Assembly: GCA_001692895.1 (NCBI GenBank)
Contig: KV748215.1
Span: forward strand, 1,471,720-1,535,719
Origin: Cenococcum geophilum 1.58
Lineage: Eukaryota > Ascomycota > Dothideomycetes > Gloniales > Gloniaceae
Direction: 5' to 3'
DNA: 64,000 bases
In this document: piece by piece, positions 1-14,347 of the stretch
How the letters are laid out: each line of letters starts with the position of its first letter
Numbering within the stretch: position 1 is the stretch's first letter
Program-made: the position numbers and the translations under genes
Notes under the pieces: generated by a model
What the model saw: the letters and a program-made list of their open reading frames with translations, nothing else
Told to the model about the DNA's origin: nothing
The model's database searches: none

Positions 1-3000
1 AGGTCAACTCTTAGCTTATCTTTATCCTTAAGTTTAAACCTTTGTCGTGCTAATCTAAACGTTGCGATTTCATTTATAGGTACTAAGATGCGCCTCTTAC
101 TTCTCTAGTCCTCTAAACGTTCCTCTAGATCCTTTAACGTTATAATTAAGGCTCCTTTAATATGCGTTATGGCCTTCTCTATAATTGGGTGGTTTTAGAT
201 AACCTTTTTATCTAATTATATATAGAAGTCTTTCTACTTATCATTGCGTCGTTGCCTATACTACTTTTGGTACAGCTGCTAAAATATATACGGTCTATCT
301 ATAAGGAAGTATCTTCTTATTACTGCATTGTAATAGCCCTTTATATATCGTTCCTCGAACCTGGTTAAAATCCCTAGATCCTCTTTATCTTCTAGTTCGG
401 TAAGCCACTTAGCCCTTAGTGTGCCTGCTCTCGGCCTATTGGTAATTCTTTATATTGGTGCTCTGTCCTTTATATGTCCCAATATACTAGATCTCTTATC
501 TAGTTTTTGTTCTTGCTATATGATGATTCTTTACCTAAACTCTTCTATAGTTTCTTTTGGTTTATACCTTACGCTCTAATCCTTGAAGTTGTCTTACTTC
601 TTAATCCTAGTATCGATTTTTTGATCTTTAGTCCGAACACTTTGTTTAACTAGTAAATCCTCTAGGTCTATATATTTGTCTCTTAGTCTAATTGCTATTT
701 ATACTGTAGATTCTCTAATCTATAAAAAAGCTCCTTACCTCTTATTTGTAGGTGTCCTGATTTATACCCCGAATTCTTAACCCTTTAGATTCTTTAATCC
801 TAAGCTCGCTTCTGACTTAAGCTTAGCTCTAGCCTTAGTCTAACTAGGCTTACTTGGTGTTCTTATCTCGTCTTAAGAGTTTTAAATCTCACTTATCTCG
901 TCTTAAGAATCTTGTGCCTGTGGGAACTTCTGTCCTGAGCTTATTTGTATGTTTTTAAACTAAGCTACTGCTCTGCTCTATTGGTTATCGTCCGTTATAG
1001 GTCCTTAAGCTTGCCTTATCTCGTTTTAAGAATCTTAGTTATCTCTTATCTTACTATAAGAATCTTAAGCCTTTGGCCTTTTGCCTTTATTGAGTGCCGA
1101 AGTGGTTCGCTATCCTACTTCTCTTACATCTTGTGAAGCGATAGATATTATGTCTAGTGGGGTTTCAATCCCTACTAATGTTCCCTATTCTGTAGTAGAA
1201 TTATCCTCTACCTCTAGTATAACATCTCTGAGGTCTGCTTGCTTTTAGTAAGCGGCCCTTATTACCTTATCGTCACGGAATGTTTTGTTTAGGTTGAATT
1301 TATCGTCCTTAATATCCAATCTGCGAACTAGTTTGTTAGTTCCTCTGCATCCTGTAGGTGCTAGCTCTTATAGCTAATAGCTTACACCGTACTTGGCATC
1401 CTTATAAATTTGGTATATATTATTATAACAAAACGCAAAACTTCTAATTAAACACTCTTTTATTCCTCGCAGTATATTATTATCCCTTTGTACGTATATA
1501 TCGTCTGCTAGTTTCATGCCTTTTACTATATAGTAATTCTGCCCACTTCTATAGTCTCTAATATAATGACCCTGTTTTCCGCAATTTATGTAAGCTCCTT
1601 CTTTAAACCATTTTTCTTGCTATAGAGTCCGCCTAAATGTCTTCTACTATTAAGATCCCTGATTTGGCCTTTGCTCCTTAGACCTTTAATTACTTAATTC
1701 TTATCCTTTAGGTTTCTATAGTTTGCTCCATTTCTTATAGGCTTCTTTAGTACTACTTAGGTCTATTAGCTCTGCGCCGTACTATAGTTTCTAACTTAGC
1801 TTTTATTGTTGCGTACTTTGCGCCTTATACGACTATAGAACTCTATCCTAGCCTCTTTTAGCCTGTTCCCTTTAGTAGATCCAATTATTAATCTTAATTG
1901 CCTAATCTATTAGTTCCCTTAGGGTTTCCGTATCTTCTATTAGGATAATTACGTCCTAGACTTTAGCCTTAAGTCCCTATTTATATTATGCTATAAGCGC
2001 CCTATTATTCTACTTTACTTATATTACTAGTATCTGGAACTATATTATATACTTAATTGCTAAAGTTTATTACACGAGGTTCTAGAGTTTTCTTTCCGCT
2101 GTAGTTAATCCTTCCAGGTCTCCAAATATCTACGTAAGTTATTCTGCGAATCCTTCCCAACTTAAGAACATAAATCGCACGTCTTAGTTAGTGGTCGTCA
2201 TTCCGTTTGCCTATATCTCCATAAGGTAAAATTTAAACTACTTAAGTGCTTTTCCTAATAAGAATAGTCCTGTATAGGCTATCCGATCTATAGATATAGG
2301 TAACTTTACTCCCTCCTATAAGACCTTAAAGTGCATCTATATAAGGAATCCTTTAAGCTTTAACCTTTCTCCTATAAATCTCTTAATCGATAGTAGCTTG
2401 ATCTTTACTACTCCTATTCTATTAAGTCTTTCTTCTAATACTGTATTATTAGCTGTTAGCTAGTTAACTATTTCCTATAGCTGTTTAACCGTTATAGGTT
2501 GCTATAAGTTAGTATCCGCCATACTAGTGTTACCTCCTGTCCTTAAAGTAGTTGCTACCATTAATGGCGTTATGGTGGCTGCTTTTAGTGGTATGTTATT
2601 TAACTTCTTATATTAATACCGTAACTAGGTAATAATTATGTAACGGAACCTTGTAGTAAGAACTACGGTAGGCTCGTTAATGGGCTAGGTATATAGGAAA
2701 TGTAAGTATAAAAGTCAACAATGTAATAATAACTGGTGGAGTGGTTGCCTAATAGATTAACTCTAATTATATTCTGAGAATTACTACAAGGAAGGAACTA
2801 TCTAGGTAGGGACTAAGGGTCCTTAAATACACAACCGTACTTTTATGAAATTCTTCTTGTATGTGATATACATCTTATATATAAGGTATGTAAGTTCCTC
2901 TTATTCCTTTTGTTTAATACATAGCATATTATATAACTTTAGTTACCATTCCTCGTTATATAGTTCTATCAGCTCTATCCTAGACTATGCCTAAATTAAC

Positions 3001-3063
3001 CAACTAGCTTCTTCCGTCTCTTCTCTAAGTAGTTATAACATTGTACTTAAAGCGTCCGTAACA
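1..3063 (-). mobile_element. Family A LTR retrotransposon fossil, copy A: gag side plus 5' LTR (left part outside window)
   Basis: The whole stretch matches about 23768-27144 of copy C base by base, with many C/T and G/A differences. It includes the 5' LTR at 2639-3063. Orientation is minus, judged from copy C, where an integrase-tail motif and a polypurine tract read on the minus strand. It is broken with very many breaks and strongly RIP-like (TpA-rich). The right LTR end abuts sequence that corresponds to position about 22449 inside another family A copy, so copy A was inserted into copy B. Family: Ty3/Gypsy, inferred. Confidence 0.8.
2639..3063 (-). repeat. Family A LTR (5' LTR of copy A)
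   Basis: This 425 bp repeat begins TGTAACGGAAC and ends GTCCGTAACA. It matches the repeats at 17870-18293 and 26721-27144 over their full length. The TG...CA ends and the three-fold occurrence show directly that it is an LTR. Confidence 0.88.
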
Positions 3064-4930
3064 AAAAGCTGCTTTTTATTTATTGCCTTCCTTAATCCTA
3101 ATCTGGTAGTACACCTATCTTAGATCTATCTTTATAAAGATTTATATATTACCTATCCTATCTTAAATTTTACTAATTAAGGGTAAAAGATACCTATCCT
3201 TTCTAATAATGCTGTTTAATTGTCTATAGTTAATATACAGTCTTAGTTTACTATTTTTCTTTAGTATAAATAGTATTAGGTAACCTACTAATAACTATAA
3301 TGGTCTAATATATCCCTTTTATAAGTTTTCTTAGATAAACTCTTTTAATACTCTATCTTTTTCCTTAGTAAGCTTATAAATTAGAAAAAACCTTAAACTT
3401 ATTTTTAGTTCTAATTTTATCTTATAGTCCTATATTACATACTCTAATAGCTTTTTATTCTTTACTAACTATAGTTTCTTACTATACTTATAGTATCTCT
3501 TTAGTATATAGCTTAATCCTTTCTCTATTTCCTTATAGGTCGCTCCTACTTAGTACTATACTATCTTAACTTACTATTACATTTTATGTTGTTAAGTATC
3601 TCTAATATTAACTTAACCTATAATCTAATTAATCCTTAGATTATATTCCTGTAACTAAGGCATTCCTAATACTACCTTATTATTCCCTAATAGTAATATA
3701 TTAAAAGACATCTTAATTTATCTCCCTTTAATGGTTAACTAAATAGGTCCTATTTTAAGATTAATAATACCTCTACTATAGGCTATTAGATCTCCTAAAA
3801 TTGTTACTAATAGGTAAGGATGCTCCTTTTTCCTATATAGTAATCCTATTTTTTTAACCGCTACTAGTAAAATATAGTTCCTTATTACTCTACTATCTAT
3901 TAATGCTTTAAACTATTAATCTTACTACTTAACTTATAAATTTAGGTGTTATCCTTAAATTTCTTTAAGGGTTTAAGGCTTTACTACTAGTTCCCTCTAG
4001 TCCTATAGGCCTTTACTTTTCCTAACTATTAGCTACTTAATCCTATTTATACTTAGTCCACCTTTAGCTAATACTTAATTCGCTTTTTATCTTTAATATA
4101 CTATAGATATATATTCTCTAGGTACTCCTACCACTATTATCTATTTAGGTATTCTTCTATAAGGAATCTTCCTAGCTAAAGTATTAAGTCCCCTTAACTT
4201 TGCACTTCTATTAGGTGCTAACTATATATATACTTAATATTTCTATATTTTGCCTTATTTAGTGCCTAATATATTCTTATTAAGTACTTCCGGTTTTTAT
4301 CTTTAGGTACTCTATATATATAATCTATACTAATATATAATATACTTAGTGTCTTAGGTTAACTCTTAGCTTATTTTTATTCTTAAGTTTAAACCTTTTT
4401 TATATTAATCTAAGCGTTATAACTTCGTTTATAAGTACTAAGATTCGCCTCTCGCTTCTTTAGTCCTCTAATTGCTCCTTTAAATCTTTTAACGTTATAA
4501 TTAAAGCTCCTTTAATATAAGTTATAGCCTTCTCTATAATTAGGTAGTCTTAAATAATGTTTTTATCTAGCTATATATAGAAATCTTCCTACTTATTATT
4601 ATATTGTTGTCTATACTACTTTTAGTATAATCCTTTAAGTATATACGGCTTATCCATAAGGAAGTATCTTCTTATTACTATATTGTAATAGCCTTTTATA
4701 TATTGTTTTTCAAACCTAGTTAAAATCCCTAAATCCTCTTTATTTTCTAGTTTAGTAGGCTACTTAGCTTTTAGTGTACCTGCCCTATGCCTATTAGTAA
4801 TTTTTTATACTAGTACTCTATCTTATATATATCCTAATATGCTAAATCTCTTATCTAGTTTCTATTCTTACTTTACAATAATTCTTTACCTAAATTCTTC
4901 TATAGTTTCTTTTAGTATTCGCCTTATAAG
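3064..4930 (-). mobile_element. Family A LTR retrotransposon fossil, copy B: internal pol-to-gag segment
   Basis: It matches copy C from about 22449 to 24340 (reverse transcriptase side to gag side). It is cut on the left by copy A and on the right by the family G element at 4931, and resumes at 17785-17869. It is broken with many breaks and RIP-scarred. This is the oldest layer of the nest because two other elements interrupt it. Confidence 0.78.
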
Positions 4931-5310
4931 TGTTACGGGACACCCCCATAACACCTTGCACACGTTTACCTATTTCCACCGACTTAGTAATTAGAGACTA
5001 ACTGCAAAATGGCAATCTAACAGCAATCCAACGGCAATCTACGGCATTCTGCCATATTTTACCAAGTTCTACCAAATTCTGCTAAGTTCTACTAAATTCT
5101 GCCAAGTTCTGCCAGGACTACGACCTAAACCCTATTCTGCCCTATATACGTGTTAACTAAGTAACCAAGTCAATAATATATACCCTTTCTTCCTAATCTC
5201 CTACCTTCTCTCCTTATATAACGTCTTAACCTTATTACACAGTTTATATATATAGCTTAATAATATCTACTTCGTTATATATTATCACTACTTATACTTA
5301 CTCCGTAATA
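4931..5310 (+). repeat. Family G 5' LTR
   Basis: 380 bp, starting TGTTACGGGACACC. It aligns end to end with 17400-17779. The left flank ATAAG is repeated after the right LTR. Confidence 0.9.
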
Positions 5311-7436
5311 CTACGTTGCGTTAACCACTTACACTACTACCCGAAATGGAAAACGCACCTAAAGCCCCCGTAACGGCCGCCGATATTATATCCATCCTCT
5401 AAGAATAAATGGCAAGTATATAGAAGTCCTTTATAGAGGCCCTTAAATAATAACGAGTTACCCTAACTTAATAATAAGCCGAATAAGAAGCACGGCATTA
5501 GAAAATAATAGAAGCCCTCTAAGAAGAAGTCCGTACCCTTAAGATGCCCACGCTAAGCCCCTAAGATTAATCGCTATTACTAGAAACTAATACGCGGAAT
5601 ACGAGCCCTAAACTAGCAATAGTTATCCCACCAGTAGAACTAACTACTATATTATAACAATCTAAAAAACTACTAGACCCTCTAGTATTTACTAGTAAAT
5701 GATAAAAGCTTTAGTTATTTTTAAGCTGACTTAAGAATAAGCTAACTAGTAATGCTAATTATTACCTAACTAAAGCTAACCAACTCTACTACGCCCTAAG
5801 TTAACTAGGAGGAGACGTAGCTAACCTTATTAAACCTCTTTAGCCAAACTTAGTACAAAGCCTAGTTATACTTCTTAAAGCTATATATGGTAACCTAAAC
5901 CGCCAAGCTACCGCTTAAAGGAAGATAAACCATATAACTTAAAAAAAGAAAAGTTTCCTAGTATACTTCTCCGAATTTAATTATTACGTAAAGGAAACAG
6001 GCTAGAATAACTCCGCACTAATTAACAGCCTTATTAAATCTCTAAGCCCTAAACTAAAAACCTCCCTAATTGGTGTAGACCTACCGGGAGCCCTTAACGC
6101 CTACGCAAACGTTATTAATAAATGGTACAATAATATACTACGCCTAACACCAAAGCCCACTCCTTAATATAATACAATAACCCCGCGAACGTCTACTAAG
6201 TCATCGTCCCAACCTAAGCACCCCAACGCCATGGATATCGACACTAGGACCCTAGGATACGCCCCACTAGGGTCCTTTAAACGAGAACGACGCACCAAGC
6301 TAGGCCTCTACTTTAAATATAGAAGTAGCTCCCACCTCTCTAATAACTGCTCCGCCCCTTTCTAAAAAGATCTACAAATAGTTAACGCTAGCAACCGTTT
6401 ACTGCACCAATCTTCTAGCCACCGACCCTAATCTTTATCTGGCTCTAACTCCGCGTCTAGTAAGCACCATTTATAAGGATAAAGCTACAGCTGACGTCCC
6501 ATAAGAACCCCACCCTAATTGCCTCTAAAAGAAAGGTCCTAGAGCTAAGTCGCTCTCCGGAACGGCTCTGCTATAGGATCTCATTAAACGCATTTAACGT
6601 TACAAACTCCGACTCTTGGGACCGTAGTATAACTATTAACTGCCGTCTTTGGTAGAATGGTTAATAAGCTAATACTTAAATCCTAATTAATATAGGAGCT
6701 AGCGGCATAGGATTTATTAACAAGATCTTTATATAAAATAATAGTTTTACCCTAACCCCCCTTAACTGGCATATTAACGTATTTGGATTTAATGGCAAAT
6801 ACACTATCTTAGGCCGTATTACCCACGTAGTATTCCTAAAACTCCAATACCTAAACTATAAAGAATTAATTAAACTTTTTGTTACCACCCTAGGTCACTT
6901 AGTAATCCTTAAACAACCCTAGATAAAGCTATATAAGGTAACTATTAATTAAAACAACCTTAAGCTTTTATTTACCGCCTCCCGTTATAAGTAGAAGTAC
7001 CTTATAACTCGCTACTTAGACCTAAAACTAAAATCTAAAAAATCCACCAGGATTCACTAGTCTAAAATTTCCACAACTATCTACCCCGCGCCTAAAAAAT
7101 CCACTAGATTCCACTAACCTAGGAATTCCACCAAATTCCACTAACGTAAGATTTCCACTAATATTTATTAAGGATCTAAAAATTCCACCAAACTCTATAA
7201 ACAGACCCTAAGTACTACACCGCCCCAAGCTAAGTAGAAGCTTAAGCTTAATACATAAAAATACTAAAAGGACTAGTATTCCACTATAAAAAGGATTTTT
7301 AAAGAACCTAAACCTAAATCTAATACTAACTCCGTACCTAATACTAAACCTAAACCTAAGTAAGAAACTATAAGCAATCTAAGCAAGCTCGGCACCCTAG
7401 ATATTCGCATAATTAAAGCTACCCCGTTAGCGCAAC

Positions 7437-7619
7437 TGTCACAGTGCTGCAATGAAGTAGACTAAATAACTACGTTATGGTATAAAGAGGGGAAGAAGGT
7501 GGAAAGGGGGTATTGTATACAAATAGTAGGGCCGCTAAGTCGCTAGTGGTGGGCTAGCTAACAGTAGGGAATAGTACAAGACAGTATAAAACAGTATACG
7601 TTAGGTCAGTGCCGTGACA
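7437..7619 (-). repeat. Family H LTR (3' LTR for the minus-strand element)
   Basis: It aligns with 14161-14347 along its full length. Its short inverted tips TGTCA/TGACA are visible, and the 5-bp flank GCAAC is repeated on the far side. Confidence 0.9.
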
Positions 7620-10600
7620 GTACTCCTCTCCCCCAGACGGTTTGGTCCCCAAACCAAATAGATAACTTAAAAATAGGTAGTGTACGGGGTTGCCTATTTT
7701 CTACTACAAAGATGTCAGTTTTGCTTACCGCCCTTAACCGAGCTAATGGCGATTTTTTATGCCGGGCATGGAAAATCCTAATTGGTTAGTTTAGTGAGTA
7801 AGGTCGGCAGAACTCCATACCGCCACCTAAATCGGTCCGTGTGGCGTTTCTTGGCGAGAATTTGGCTAATTAGACAACTTTGACCGCCGGTCGAAGTTCC
7901 ATAACATCTTAACCACTATAAATTTTAATGCGGTAGTCGGCTACGACCTCAGCATAACTTTTCCTTATCTCGTGCCTAGTCTGGGGGTCCTAGCTTCTTA
8001 GGGTGTTGCTTATAGAAGCGCTATACAGCTTATTTATAACCCTTTAGGTCTTCCTCTAGCTGCTAGGTTATATCCTTATAATATTTCTATTTAATCTTAT
8101 AAGTTAGGCCCTAGGGGTCTTCGTTGTATACATTAAGGATTTTCTTAAACTCCCATTTATCTTCTATGTTGCCGTCATTATCTCTCTCTGCCACTCGTCC
8201 TTATATATTACGGCGCTCTATAGTATTAATATTTGCTTAGCCAGGGATCTCTTTAGCAGCCTAAAGACGGACCTTAGATATATAAAAGGATTTGTTTACT
8301 TAGATATAGTCCGGGAGGTTTACTATAACTGCCCCTTGGTATACTGCGAGTACGGGGTATAGGCCGTCCCATTTATCGTCCCATTTCTTCTTAGGTCTGT
8401 TTATCTTTATATTTTTTAAGCTAACTATAACTATATTACCTTTATAAAATAACGCGCTCTTGTCCCTACGGGTATTAGCATTGTCTTTATAGCGTTGCTA
8501 TAAAATCTAGGCTAGGGCCTTAAGCTGTGTTAATATCCGCTTAAAGCGGTTAGCTACAGAGTTTGCGCAAAAGAACTCCTTCTTTACTTATGCTAATAGT
8601 ATTAATGGGCGGGGGCTAGCAGGCTTAATTCCAAGGCGAGGGTTAAAGCCATAGTTTGCAAAAAACGGGGAGATGCCTATACTTTCGTTAACTTAGTTAT
8701 TTATAGCAAACTTGGTAAGCGGCAGGTAGTTAACCTAGTCGTCCTATATAAAGCTAACAAAAGCATAAAGGTATTTATTTACAGCGGCGTTAATAATTTT
8801 AGTTTAGCCGTCCGTTTCTGGGTATTAGGCTGAGCTTAGTTATAAGGTTGTCTTAAGGCGTTTACTTAGTCGTCGCTAGAAGTCGCTGATAAATTATATG
8901 CCGTGATTAGAGATAATCGTGCTTGGTGCACCGTAGAGCTTATATACGTTATTAATAAAGCTATTAACTAACTCCTCTATTAAGAGTCCTGTTACTAAAA
9001 TAAGGTATTATATTTTAGTTAGGCGGTCCACAATAACAAGGATATATTTGTATGCCTTGCCGTGGCGTTAGTATACTGGTAGCGTTATAATATAGTTGAT
9101 TGAGATATCGGTTTATGGGCGGGCGGGTAATTCTAGTAGCTTTAGAAAACCGGGTGGGGCAGAATGGGGGGTCTTAGTATAAAAGTATAGGGTATAGTCT
9201 TTAATAAAGGTAGCTGTAAACTGGGAGATTCCTAGCCACTAGTATGTTTGGTTTAAGAGGTTAAAAGTCTTAACCCGGCTAGGGTAACTAGTAGGGCCGC
9301 TACTATAAGAGCGATAGGTAACTTCTAGGTGGAGGTCTAGGGCGTTAGAAATAAAGAGATATTAGCGGAAGTAGATCTGTCTGTTAACAATACTATATTC
9401 TAACTTATCGCAATAGAGTAATTTCCTAATTTTCTTTAGCTAACGGCGAGCTTTCTAATTATATAGGGCTGCCATTATATCTCTTGCGAGTTTATTCTCC
9501 TAGTATCCTAGCCGGATTAACTCGTCTAGTAACTTTTCGGCTATTTTAGGGTCTAAAGCGGCTATAAACTCTACGTTATTAGAGTTACGGGACTTATATA
9601 GTAATTCTTCTAAAATTATAGGGTTAACTTTCTAGGGCGGTATAACAACTTAGGCTTAGTGGCGAAGGCGTTCGTTATTAGCGTCCTTAGGCCTTATTCC
9701 TAGTAGCCAGCTTAGGGCGTTAGGGAGCGTAGCTTTACTGCCGGGTCTATATATAATTACAAAGTTAAACTGTAAAAGGAACTCTGCCTACTAGACTTAG
9801 CGCTAGTTTAGCTGCTTAGTAGTTATAAACGTCTATAGGTTCTTATAGTCGGTAATAATTTTAAACGGCTCCTTAGTCCCTTACAGCTTAGGACGCCATT
9901 CCTCTAAAGCCTTAATAATAGCTAGGAGTTCTTTATCGTAGATCTTATAGTTACATTTTAGCGCGGAGTGCTTTATGGAGAAGAATGCGACCAGTCTTAA
10001 TTTTCCGTTATTATTATACTGGGAAAGGACTCCGCCAGAAGCCCAATTTAATACATCTATCTCTACCACTATTTTCTTTATATAGTCATAGTATGCTAGT
10101 ACTGGTGCTAAAGTAAAGGCTCCCTTAAGGGCCTTAAACGATTTAGCTTATTCTAGTCCCCATAGCCATCTAATATCCTTCTTTAGAAGTTTTGTTATAG
10201 GTGTAGCAATAGTAGAGTAGCCTTAGATAAATTGTTGGTAGAAGTTCGCGAAGCCAAGAAATTGTTATAGTTCTTTAATTAATGTCGGGTCCTTCTATTC
10301 CTGTAAGGCCTATATCTTCTTAGGGTCTATAGTTATACTATTAGTTGAGATAATTAAGCCGAGGTATTTTGTTTTAGTAGAGTAGAACTTAGACTTATTA
10401 ATATTAATCTAAAGTCCAGCATTGCCGAGTCTTTGGATGACTTTATTTATATACTTAGTATGCTTAGCGCATGTTTTAGAAAAGACAAGGACGTTATTAA
10501 GGTAGGTAGTGTAGTAGTCATTAAGGGCGTTGTGTAGAATATGGTTAATATAGTTCTAGAATATAGCGGGTGCGTTATAGAGGCCGAATAGTATAACTAG

Positions 10601-13600
10601 TATCTTATAGAGTCCGAACCGGGTAATAAATACTATAAGCCACTTATAGCCCTCTGCAATCCGGATCCGGTTAAACGCAGCAATTATATTAAGTTTAGTA
10701 AAGTACTTAGCGCCACAAAGTACGTCAAGTGTCTCGCGGATTAGTAGCAGTAGGTATCAATTCTTAATAGTGACTATGTTTAGGCCTCGGTAATTATAGT
10801 AGATTTATATACCGCCACCAGGCTTAGTAGTGAGGAGGAGTAGTACAGTAGCTAGTGAGGTCGATTCGCGGATAAAACCCTTATCTAGCATCTTATTAAT
10901 CCACTTCTTTATACACCTAAGTTCGGCAGGTAAGAGTGGTCTATTTTTATAGTACAGGGCCTAGTTTCTAGAGGTAATTTTAATTTTATAGTCCTATAGT
11001 TGGTAAGGGGGCAGCTTATCTACGTTTTTAGGGAGGAAGTGCTTAATATGTTTACTAAACTTCTTTAATAGGCGTTATAGAATGTCTTCGTGGGTTAATC
11101 CTGGTTTGCCTTTTAGGAATTTTTTAATATTAGTGTCAACTATCTTCTGACGTAAAAGCTCGGGTTTGGTTTTTAGATTTATCTTAAGGAAGTTATAGAA
11201 ATAGGGGGGNAGCNCTTTANNGGCTTCCTTTATNNTATAGTNGCCTTCNACNAGCCGGCGGAAAGACCTTTNTAATAGGTTTGGTACTTCTATTAGGCCT
11301 ATAGGCAGCTCTTTAAGCAGCTATTGGTGCTTATCTTATTTAACTAGTTCTACTAGCTCCGCTATATAGATCCTTATTACCTTTACGTCTTTTTATTTAT
11401 AGAACTAGGTAAAATTAATAGTATGGGTGTATTTAATATTATCCAGGTTAGGGCGTATCTAGCTCTCCGGTACTACGGCTAAGCTAGTACGGCTTAGTCG
11501 GCCTAGAGGGGCGGAAACGAGGTGGTGGCTCTATATGGTACGCGCGGGAGATAGGTATAAGGTTAGGCGTTACAGTGGCGCGGTTTCTATTATCTGGGTC
11601 TTAGTAGTTTTATAGCTAGTCCTTACTATAACGCGAGCTGTAGTGTGCGTATATGGCATATAGCTTAGTTTTAGGTATTGGGCTGGGCAGCTGGGGTTTA
11701 AATAGTACCTGGGTTGGGGTTAGTTTCTTAGTAGTGGCGGTATAAAGCGGACCTTCTTCCTTAGTCTCGGCAGGGCTAGCTAGCCTGTTATTTTGGTCTT
11801 AAGTACTAGGTTAGTCCAGTCTTTTACTATCTTATTTCTTTGCAGCTATATAGGCTCCCCTTTATTAGGAACGTCTTCTACTATTAGGGCTTTATATATA
11901 GTCCTAGGCACTAGGCTTAGTAGTACTAAGTGTCTATATAAGGCGTTCCTGCTAACGTTGGCTATCCCCCACGGGAGGCAGTGCCTAGAGTAGTAGTCTA
12001 AGTTAAAGCGGATTTTAAGTTTCCTAAAGCTAGGACGGGGCTTATACTTCTAAAGCTAGGGTATACCTAAGATAATTAGGGTAGTAGGTAAGAGTTTAGT
12101 AATAAAAAAGAGTATAGCTTTAGTATAGAGGCTAATTAACATTTAGGCGGTAAAGTAGTCTGTAATAAGTGAAGTTAGAATACCGTCTATAAGGCGCAGT
12201 GGCCTAGGTACTAGCAGCTTCTTAGTTATAATGTTATACTTTTTTACGATAGACTCTGTGTCGGTAAATGCCATTATAGTACTACTAAAGTCCACTAGGC
12301 TTACTATATTAATATAAACTTAGGGGTATAGGTTACGTAATAAGGAGAGTTAGGTTTAAATAAGGATTAATTTCTTGTTACTATTTACTAATCTAAGATT
12401 AAGTAGCAGTTTACTAATAGAAAGGACTAATTAATCTAGTAACAGGGACCTAATCTTCTCGTCTTCCTCCTTATATAGTTTAGACCCTTAGGCGTAACTT
12501 AGTTTAAGGGTCTGCCTTTTAACGACTAGGGTACGGGGCTGTCTTAGTGGGGCGGTCTAGTGTCTATCTAGCTGGCGGTGTCTATCTCTATTTTGGTTAG
12601 GGTATAGGAAGATAATACCTCGCCAATAACGTGGCCGTGTTCGTATTCGCTAGCGCGAAGTCGCTAATACTAGGCGTTGTTAATAGGTTAGGCTCCTATA
12701 TAGGGTATAGTTTGGAGTAACTAAGCCATAGGGTTAAAGGGGGGGGGTCGTCCGCCGCGGCCATAATAGGCTTTGTGGTTGCCGCGTCTATAATAGACTC
12801 TACGGTCACCGCGTCCGCGGTTATTTATTCGCGTCGTTTAATAGGGTGGCATTAGGACTAGGTTTGCTGTCTTAGCAGGGTTATAGGCATCCTTTTAGTG
12901 GCCGGGTAGGCCATAGGTAAGGTATAGTCTATTATTAACGCGGCGCTTGCGCTTCGTATCTAAGATTCTATTAAGGTCTATAGGTTCTCTAGTCACTACT
13001 AGGGTTAGGGTTAATATAGAGGCAGGGGCTTAAGCAGGTAGGCGGTGGTTAGCGTTCTTCTTAAGGTTAGCTTAGTATATATAGTTTGCAAGGTTCTTAG
13101 CGAACATATCTATCTACTTGCTCTAACCTATATAGTCGCTGTTATTAATTTTATAGGCCAGTCTAAGTACTAGCTCTTCCATCTTTAGAGAGATAAACTT
13201 TTAAAGTAGGTCTACCTTCTGTTTGTCTATCTTCTTAACGCGGACTATTAGCTTATTAAGCTCTCCCTTCTAGGACTAGTAATTACGCTCGCCTTAGGGG
13301 AAATGGTTAAGCTTATTCTTTACGACCTGGGTTATATTAAGGACCTTATAGTAGGCAGTAAGGTCTTTAAGCATATCTTCCTTAATAGGCCATTTCTACG
13401 TAAATATGTTGTTTGGGTTCTTATGTATAAGCTCTAGGCCCTGCTTAATAAACTTATAGGCCTTATCCTCTAGCATATCCAAGATATAAAGGATCTGGGA
13501 CTAAACTATGTTAAAGTAGTCCCAGTCCCGGTCGAAGACTTCCTTAATCTTAATGTGCCAGGTCTTAAAATTAGCTTATTATTCTAGTAGGGTGCCTTTT

Positions 13601-14160
13601 CCACTAAATATTAGCGGGTCTTTAGATCTCTGTTTTTTCTGCTAGGTTACTACCGTTGTTATAGGGGTTAATTATTTTAGAACGGTAATAGTCTTTACCT
13701 AGGAGTTAATAGTTCCTATCTAGGAAGCGATAAGGGTACTAAGGTTTTCGTTAGCTTTCTTGTTGGCGGTATTTATATTATATATACACTATAGTCCTGC
13801 TTTAATATTATTAAGGAACTTATTGGTATAGTCGATAAGGGTAAGGTAAGCTTTACTAGGCTTAAAGGTCTTAGGGTACAGTAGGGAGCGGCGGATTGTC
13901 TACGCGATATTAGGGTATATCTTTATAAATAGGTCTATAAAAACGTCGCGGGGGTTCTAGGTTTCGGCCATTTTGGCGTTATTGGTGTCGCCCATCTAGG
14001 CGTTAGGTAAAAACTAAGGATTATTCTAGGACTGTACTAGGGACGTATCAATTTTAGCAGAGGCGCGCGTAGGTCGCGATTGCTCTAGGGCGGAGGTTAA
14101 TTAGCTAGGGTATAGGGAATTAGTAATCGCGATGGGGCGCAAATTAAAGATACCATAAAC

Positions 14161-14347
14161 TGTTATAGTGCTGCAATAAAGTAGACTGAATAACTACGTT
14201 GTGGTATAAAGAGGGGAAGAAGGTAGAAAGGGGGTATTGTATATAAATAGTAGGGCCGGCCGCCAAGTCGCTAGTAGTGGGCTAGCTAATAGTAGGGAAC
14301 AGTACGAGATAGTATGAAATAGTATGCGTTAGGTTAGTGCCGTAATA
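14161..14347 (-). repeat. Family H LTR (5' LTR for the minus-strand element)
   Basis: Partner of 7437-7619. It is directly followed by GCAAC, the second copy of the target duplication, after which family G sequence resumes. Confidence 0.9.

Larger units (their letters stand above)
7437..14347 (-). mobile_element. Family H Ty3/Gypsy LTR retrotransposon fossil nested in family G
   Basis: The LTRs at 7437-7619 (183 bp) and 14161-14347 (187 bp) begin TGTCACAGTGCTGC and end GTGCCGTGACA. They are flanked by the perfect 5-bp duplication GCAAC (7432-7436 and 14348-14352). The minus strand carries pol. A 62-residue RNase H piece at 9881-10069 still reads with the family's typical FFSxKHS and YDKELLAI motifs, and reverse transcriptase lies just to its right (about 10100-11000). 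A polypurine tract in minus orientation sits next to the left LTR (7621-7634). Broken with many breaks, though less mutated in places than family A. Ambiguous bases occur at about 11210-11272. Confidence 0.9.
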